Assembly: GCA_040905885.1 (NCBI GenBank)
Contig: JBBDQR010000050.1
Coordinates: 1 to 44,918, forward strand
Length of the DNA: 44,918 nucleotides
Source of the DNA: JACVRU01 sp040905885
GTDB lineage: Bacteria; Actinomycetota; Thermoleophilia; Gaiellales; Gaiellaceae
Direction: 5' to 3'
This document shows positions 41,759 through 44,918 of the stretch, piece after piece. Each line of letters starts with the position of its first letter. The first letter of the stretch is position 1. Under the pieces are notes generated by a model. It saw nothing but the letters and a program-made list of their open reading frames with translations. It was not told where the DNA came from and searched no databases. The translations under genes and the position numbers were made by a program.

Positions 41759-41764
41759 TACCGT
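41759..41764 (+). promoter_or_regulatory. -10 box of the 59-residue gene
   Basis: TACCGT lies 6 bases before the ATG at 41771. Its position at the end of the opposing pseudogene agrees with a divergent arrangement. Confidence 0.4.
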
Positions 41765-41770
41765 CGCGGT

Positions 41771-41950
41771 ATGCGACCCACGCCGGACGCGCCGAGGATG
41801 GGCCAGCGGGGCTGGCTACCGGACGAGGACGCGATCCGGCGCGCGGAATTCGGCTCGACGACGCCCGGCCAGCGAGTGGCCGAGGCGATAGCGATCAGTC
41901 GCACGGCGACGAAGATCGCGGCGGCCGGCCAGCGGCGACGTGCGCGGTAA
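41771..41950 (+). CDS. 59-residue basic protein, partner of a nucleotidyltransferase
   Basis: A short basic protein with a proline-rich N-terminus and a helical, arginine-rich C-terminus (AEAIAISRTATKIAAAGQRRRAR). It overlaps the next nucleotidyltransferase gene by 11 bases, so it may be an antitoxin or a chaperone-like partner. No family is recognised. The start is supported by the -10 box 6 bases upstream. Confidence 0.55.
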   Translation: MRPTPDAPRMGQRGWLPDEDAIRRAEFGSTTPGQRVAEAIAISRTATKIAAAGQRRRAR

Positions 41951-42473
41951 CTGGGACGAGACCGCGCCCGTTCCGCACCAGCAACTCGACGCGGACAACA
42001 TCCTGCGGACGCTCCTTGCGCACGAAGTGGAGTTCGTCGTGATCGGCGGGCTCGCGGTCGGCGCCCACGGGTTCCCCCGCGCGACGAAAGACGTCGACGT
42101 CGTTCCGGCGCCCGGCAGCGAGAACCTCCGCCGGCTCTACGCGGCCTTGTCGGAGCTCGGCGCCGAGCCGATGGAGATGGGCGACTTCCGGCCCGAGGAG
42201 CTCCCGGTCCCGTTCGCGCCCGAGGGCTTGGACGAGGGCGGCAACTGGACGCTCCGGACGCGCGCGGGTCGGGTCGACGTGATGCAGTGGATCCCCGGCA
42301 TCGATCGCGGTTACGAGCAGCTTCGACCGAACGCGATCGAGGCAGACGTGCCGGGGGTGGGCGTCGTTCTGTTCGCCGGCTACGACGATCTCTCGACCAT
42401 GAAACGGATCGCCGGTCGCCCCGAGGACGAGCTCGACCTGCTCCGGCTCGAGGATGTCCGCCGGCTCGACTAA
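41940..42473 (+). CDS. Nucleotidyltransferase, AbiEii/DUF6036-like
   Basis: A 177-residue nucleotidyltransferase. EFVVIGGLAVGAHG (about 31-44) is the nucleotide-binding start and TKDVDVVPAP (about 49-58) contains the catalytic DxD. The second part, RVDVMQWIPGI...STMKRIAGRPEDELDLLRLE, resembles the C-terminus of the AbiEii family and has another acid in RVDVM. It overlaps the 59-residue gene. The 3' end lies next to the opposing GNAT copy C. Likely a toxin-antitoxin or abortive-infection element. Confidence 0.78.
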   Translation: MRGNWDETAPVPHQQLDADNILRTLLAHEVEFVVIGGLAVGAHGFPRATKDVDVVPAPGSENLRRLYAALSELGAEPMEMGDFRPEELPVPFAPEGLDEGGNWTLRTRAGRVDVMQWIPGIDRGYEQLRPNAIEADVPGVGVVLFAGYDDLSTMKRIAGRPEDELDLLRLEDVRRLD

Positions 42474-42965
42474 GCATCGACTCGGAAGGCCATCAGGATC
42501 GCGTCCACGTAGTCCCCGGTCGAGCGGCGGTAGTGCTGCTTCCGGTAGCCCTCACGCTCGAAGCCGAACTGCTCGTATAGCTTGATCGCCGCCTCGATGT
42601 GCGGGAAGACGTGCAGCTCGAGCTTTCGCACGCCCGTGCCCCGCGCCCACTCGACCGCCGCCTCCAGCAGCGCCCGCCCGATCCCCTGCCGGCGCCAGCC
42701 GGCGGCCACCATCAGCCCCAGGTCGGCGACGTGCGCCGAGGAGGGATGCTGGTCGCGCGACAGCGACAGCCGCCCGACGAGCTCGCCCTCGTCCGTCTCC
42801 GCCACGAACACGGCCGCGTCCGGGAAGCGGCGATCGCCTTCAGGTAGCGCCGCTCTTCGCCCGCCGAGCGCCAGTCGCTCGTCGTCAGCAGCCAGCCGCC
42901 CGGCTCGCTGCCGACGGCGCGCCCCAGCGCCACCAGCGCCTCGGCCGCTGCCTGGCGCGGCTTTC
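42470..42965 (-). pseudogene. GNAT acetyltransferase, copy C (frameshifted)
   Basis: The C-terminal frame reads AAVFVAETDEGELVGRLSLSRD on to LGLMVAAGWRRQGIGRALL and the complete tail ending AILMAFRVDA. The N-terminal part is in another frame (LVALGRAVGSEPGGWL...ERRYLKAI). One base is missing near 42830 compared with copy A, whose DNA there reads GCGCCGGATCGCC against GCGGCGATCGCC here. The start codon has been lost. The tail that copy A lacks is intact here. Confidence 0.8.
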
Positions 42966-43046
42966 CGGGGCCAGATCTTCCGGCCGGCCCGGACGTGGCT
43001 CGAAGAGCGGATTGTGGCGCGGGAGGGGGGCCGCGACCATCGGAGC

Positions 43047-43322
43047 GTGTGGGAGACGATCGACCCGGACGGCCGCCGCGTCGTCCTGACGCACGAGCGA
43101 TGGCGGCACATCGTGGAGGAGCACGAGGAGCTCGGCCTCGAGCCGAGCGACATCCTCGCCGTCGTGGCGGAGCCCGAGCACCGCCTTCCCGGTCGAGGAC
43201 CGCAGGAGGAGTGGTTCTACCGCGGAGGGGCGGGTCCGAGCCGCTGGGTGAAGGTCGTCGTACACTACGAGCAGACCTTCGGTCGGATCGTCACCGCGTT
43301 TCCGCGAAGGGCCCTGCCATGA
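43047..43322 (+). CDS. Small RNase-like toxin candidate preceding DUF2283 genes
   Basis: A 91-residue protein with the layout WETIDPDGRRVVLTHERWRHI...EHEEL...ILAVVAEPEHRLP...RWVKVVVHYEQTFGRIVTAF. This pattern (Thr-His-x-x-Trp-x-His-Ile, then a terminal beta sheet) is typical of the small PBECR/barnase-EndoU-RelE-like toxins and related phage proteins. It sits with a 4-base ATGA overlap before a DUF2283 gene, the expected antitoxin. GTG start. Activity is inferred, not shown. Confidence 0.6.
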   Translation: MWETIDPDGRRVVLTHERWRHIVEEHEELGLEPSDILAVVAEPEHRLPGRGPQEEWFYRGGAGPSRWVKVVVHYEQTFGRIVTAFPRRALP

Positions 43323-43597
43323 CGGTGAAGATCGACGACATCGAGTTCGACCACGTCGTGTACGACCGCGAAGCGGACGTCCTGTACCTGGCCGTCGGTC
43401 CGCGGAGGGCCGCGAGCGACTTCGACGCCTCGCCCGAAGGCCACTACCTGCGGTACGACGAGAACGGAAAGCTCTTCGGCGTCACGATCGTGAACGCCCG
43501 CTGGCTGCTCGAGCAGGACGGGAAGATCGTCATCACGCTGCCTGACGGCGGCCGCCTCGAGACGAGCGAGCTCGGCGACGTGCTCGCGGCGGCTTAG
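43319..43597 (+). CDS. DUF2283 protein, first copy
   Basis: A 92-residue beta-rich protein of DUF2283: VKIDDIEFDHVVYDREADVLYLAVGP is the usual start and the GVTIVNARWLLEQ strand follows. DUF2283 proteins often lie beside small toxins and are thought to be antitoxins; this is association only. It overlaps the toxin candidate and lies 5 bases before a second copy. Confidence 0.85.
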   Translation: MTVKIDDIEFDHVVYDREADVLYLAVGPRRAASDFDASPEGHYLRYDENGKLFGVTIVNARWLLEQDGKIVITLPDGGRLETSELGDVLAAA

Positions 43598-43602
43598 CGT
43601 CA

Positions 43603-43878
43603 ATGACCGTGAAGATCGCCGGCATCGAGTTCGACAACAACCTTTACGACCGGGAGGCCGATGTTCTGTATCTCCACGTCGGCGACCCGGCATCGGCCGT
43701 CGACTTCGACGGTACACCCGAGGGGCATCACACGCGCTACGGTCCGGACGGAAGCCTTGTCGGCCTCACGATCGTCAATGCGCGGTGGCTGCTCGAGCAG
43801 GACGGCGAGATCGTGCTCACGCTCCCGGAGCAGAAGGTCCGGGCGACCGACCTCGGCGACGCCCTCGCTGCGGCGTAA
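43603..43878 (+). CDS. DUF2283 protein, second copy
   Basis: A 91-residue paralogue of the preceding protein, with FDNNLYDREADVLYLHVG and LTIVNARWLLEQDGEIVLTLPE in the same places. About half to two thirds of residues agree by eye, so the duplication is not recent. It is the last gene of the three-gene module. Two antitoxin-like copies next to one toxin candidate is unusual. Confidence 0.85.
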   Translation: MTVKIAGIEFDNNLYDREADVLYLHVGDPASAVDFDGTPEGHHTRYGPDGSLVGLTIVNARWLLEQDGEIVLTLPEQKVRATDLGDALAAA

Positions 43879-43969
43879 GACGTCTCAGCGCGCGCGGGGA
43901 CTTAAAGGCGACGAAAGGAGTCGCCATGATCCCCGAGACGATCTAGTTCGGCAAAATCCCTATCCACGA

Positions 43970-43990
43970 GGGCTTTGTAGTACAAAGCCC
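43970..43990. promoter_or_regulatory. Perfect 10-base palindrome upstream of the ATPase gene
   Basis: GGGCTTTGTA, one central base, TACAAAGCCC. The region around it is clearly AT-richer than the window. A second TTGTAGT lies at 43991 and GCCGATCGT is repeated at 44002 and 44022. It may be a repressor site for the ATPase gene or the end of an inserted segment. Confidence 0.55.
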
Positions 43991-44019
43991 TTGTAGTTCT
44001 AGCCGATCGTAGATATTTT

Positions 44020-44918
44020 GTGCCGATCGTGAAGCTCGGCAGGCTCCTCGACCGCGACCGCGAGCTCGGGCTACTCGAGAGCGCGTGGCAGAACGGCGTC
44101 GCCGGTCAGCCCCAGCTTGCGGTCGTCTGGGGCCGCCGCCGCGTCGGCAAGACGTTTCTCCTCTCGCACTTCGCGGCGGGCAAGCGGGCGGTCTTCTTCG
44201 GCGCGACCGAGCAGGCTGAGGCCGTCGAGCTTCGGCGGCTCGCGGAGGCGCTGGGCCGCGATCTGGGGCAGGACGCGCTCGACCTCGCCGGCGGCGGCTT
44301 CGCCGACTGGGAGGCCGCGCTCCGGTTCTTCGCCGCCCTCGCGCGGGAGGAGCCGCTCCTCCTCGTCCTCGACGAGGTCCCCTACCTGGCACGGTCGACG
44401 CCGGGCTTTCCGAGCATCGTCCAGGTGGTCTGGGATCACGTGCGCCGGGGGACGAAGCTCATGCTTGTCCTCACCGGTTCCGCGATCGGCACGATCGAGT
44501 CCATGCTTGGAGCCGGCGGGCCGCTGCGGGGGCGGCCGACGCTCACGCTTCGCCTCGACCCGCTCGACCCGGTCGCCGCCCGCGCCTTCCTCCCGCGCCT
44601 GCGCGCGCCCGGCTTCCTCGAGGCCTACGCCGCCTGCGGCGGCTACCCGCTTCACCTCCTCCAGTGGGACCAGTCCTCCGGGACGGAGGCGAACCTGCTG
44701 CGACTCGCGGGCACTCCGGGAGGGATCCTGCTCGAGGACGCCGCGGGCATCCTCCGCGAGGAGCTCCCCGACGTCGGGGGCTACCCACGCATCCTCGCCG
44801 CGATCGGGCGGGGCCGCACGCGCTCCTCCGAGATCGCCGCGGAGGCGGACCAGCGGATCGAGCACCCGCTCGACGTGCTGATCCGGGCAGGCCTCGTCCG
44901 GCGATCCGTCCCGGTCGG
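44020..44918 (+). CDS. Archaeal-type AAA ATPase (partial, runs off the window)
   Basis: At least 299 residues of an ATPase_2-type AAA protein. It starts KLGRLLDRDRELGLLESAW, with Walker A WGRRRVGKTFLLS (about 37-49), Walker B LLLVLDEVPYL (about 110-120), sensor LVLTGSAIGTI and, after an EAYAACGGYPLHL block, the start of the winged-helix region LREELPDVGGYPRILAAIGRG. These ATPases (many with a C-terminal DUF234 nuclease-like part) are common in archaea and some bacteria; their role is unknown. GTG 44020 or GTG 44029 may be the start. The stop lies beyond the window. Confidence 0.85.
   Translation, partial: MPIVKLGRLLDRDRELGLLESAWQNGVAGQPQLAVVWGRRRVGKTFLLSHFAAGKRAVFFGATEQAEAVELRRLAEALGRDLGQDALDLAGGGFADWEAALRFFAALAREEPLLLVLDEVPYLARSTPGFPSIVQVVWDHVRRGTKLMLVLTGSAIGTIESMLGAGGPLRGRPTLTLRLDPLDPVAARAFLPRLRAPGFLEAYAACGGYPLHLLQWDQSSGTEANLLRLAGTPGGILLEDAAGILREELPDVGGYPRILAAIGRGRTRSSEIAAEADQRIEHPLDVLIRAGLVRRSVPV

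Overview
The window is GC-rich bacterial chromosome, most likely from an uncultured actinobacterium near the Thermoleophilia (Gaiellales/Solirubrobacterales). This is inferred from base composition, abundant GTG starts, a DUF1918 protein, a UvrD2-like helicase with an HRDC tail, a DUF6351 exoprotein and many apparently leaderless promoters. No rRNA, tRNA or CRISPR array was seen. A 10-base N gap followed by 26 C at 29485-29520 shows that this is an assembled scaffold.

Region 1 (1-12.2 kb) is housekeeping and envelope DNA, almost all on the minus strand. An ECF sigma factor, its membrane anti-sigma partner, two exported proteins, a small protein and lgt form one run. It is followed by a TolB/RTX exoprotein, a cation/proton antiporter, a large secreted DUF6351 protein and dnaE. 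DUF1918 diverges from dnaE.

Region 2 (12.2-21.8 kb) alternates core repair genes with small toxin-antitoxin modules: RHH/PIN, Phd/PIN (frameshifted), RHH/PIN and MNT/HEPN. The repair genes are a UvrD2-like helicase and a TM0106-type RecB nuclease/Dna2-like helicase. The latter is translationally coupled to a 51-residue membrane protein.

Region 3 (21.9-34.5 kb) is a defence island. A lower-GC block holds a soluble Ser/Thr kinase, a TIM-barrel-like protein with a CxCxxC knuckle recalling tRNA-guanine transglycosylases, and an opposing PD-(D/E)XK/winged-helix protein whose 3' end overlaps it by 152 bp. Next is a tightly overlapping operon: a 39-residue leader gene, a large Eco57I/PglX-like adenine methylase, an EVE/PUA-like reader and a PLD-SNF2 helicase (interrupted by the gap). 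A lower-GC AIPR gene faces it. I match neither the kinase block nor the methylase operon to a named system; both are the main candidates for something new.

Region 4 (34.6-44.9 kb) is a patchwork of small modules separated by copies of one GNAT acetyltransferase gene: one 3'-truncated, two frameshifted and one short relic, all on the minus strand. The modules are a nuclease-like/ADP-ribosylglycohydrolase/dual-specificity phosphatase operon, a PDDEXK nuclease, a MerR-like regulator with iteron-like repeats, a split DUF2325-like gene, two nucleotidyltransferase pairs, a decayed DUF433-like gene, a small-toxin/tandem-DUF2283 module and an archaeal-type ATPase cut by the window edge. Frameshifts concentrate in these accessory genes while the long core genes are intact, which suggests real decay more than sequencing noise.

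A recurring regulatory pattern is a TAnnnT -10 box placed 6-9 nt before the initiation codon, seen at about a dozen starts. It implies leaderless mRNAs and was used here to choose start codons.
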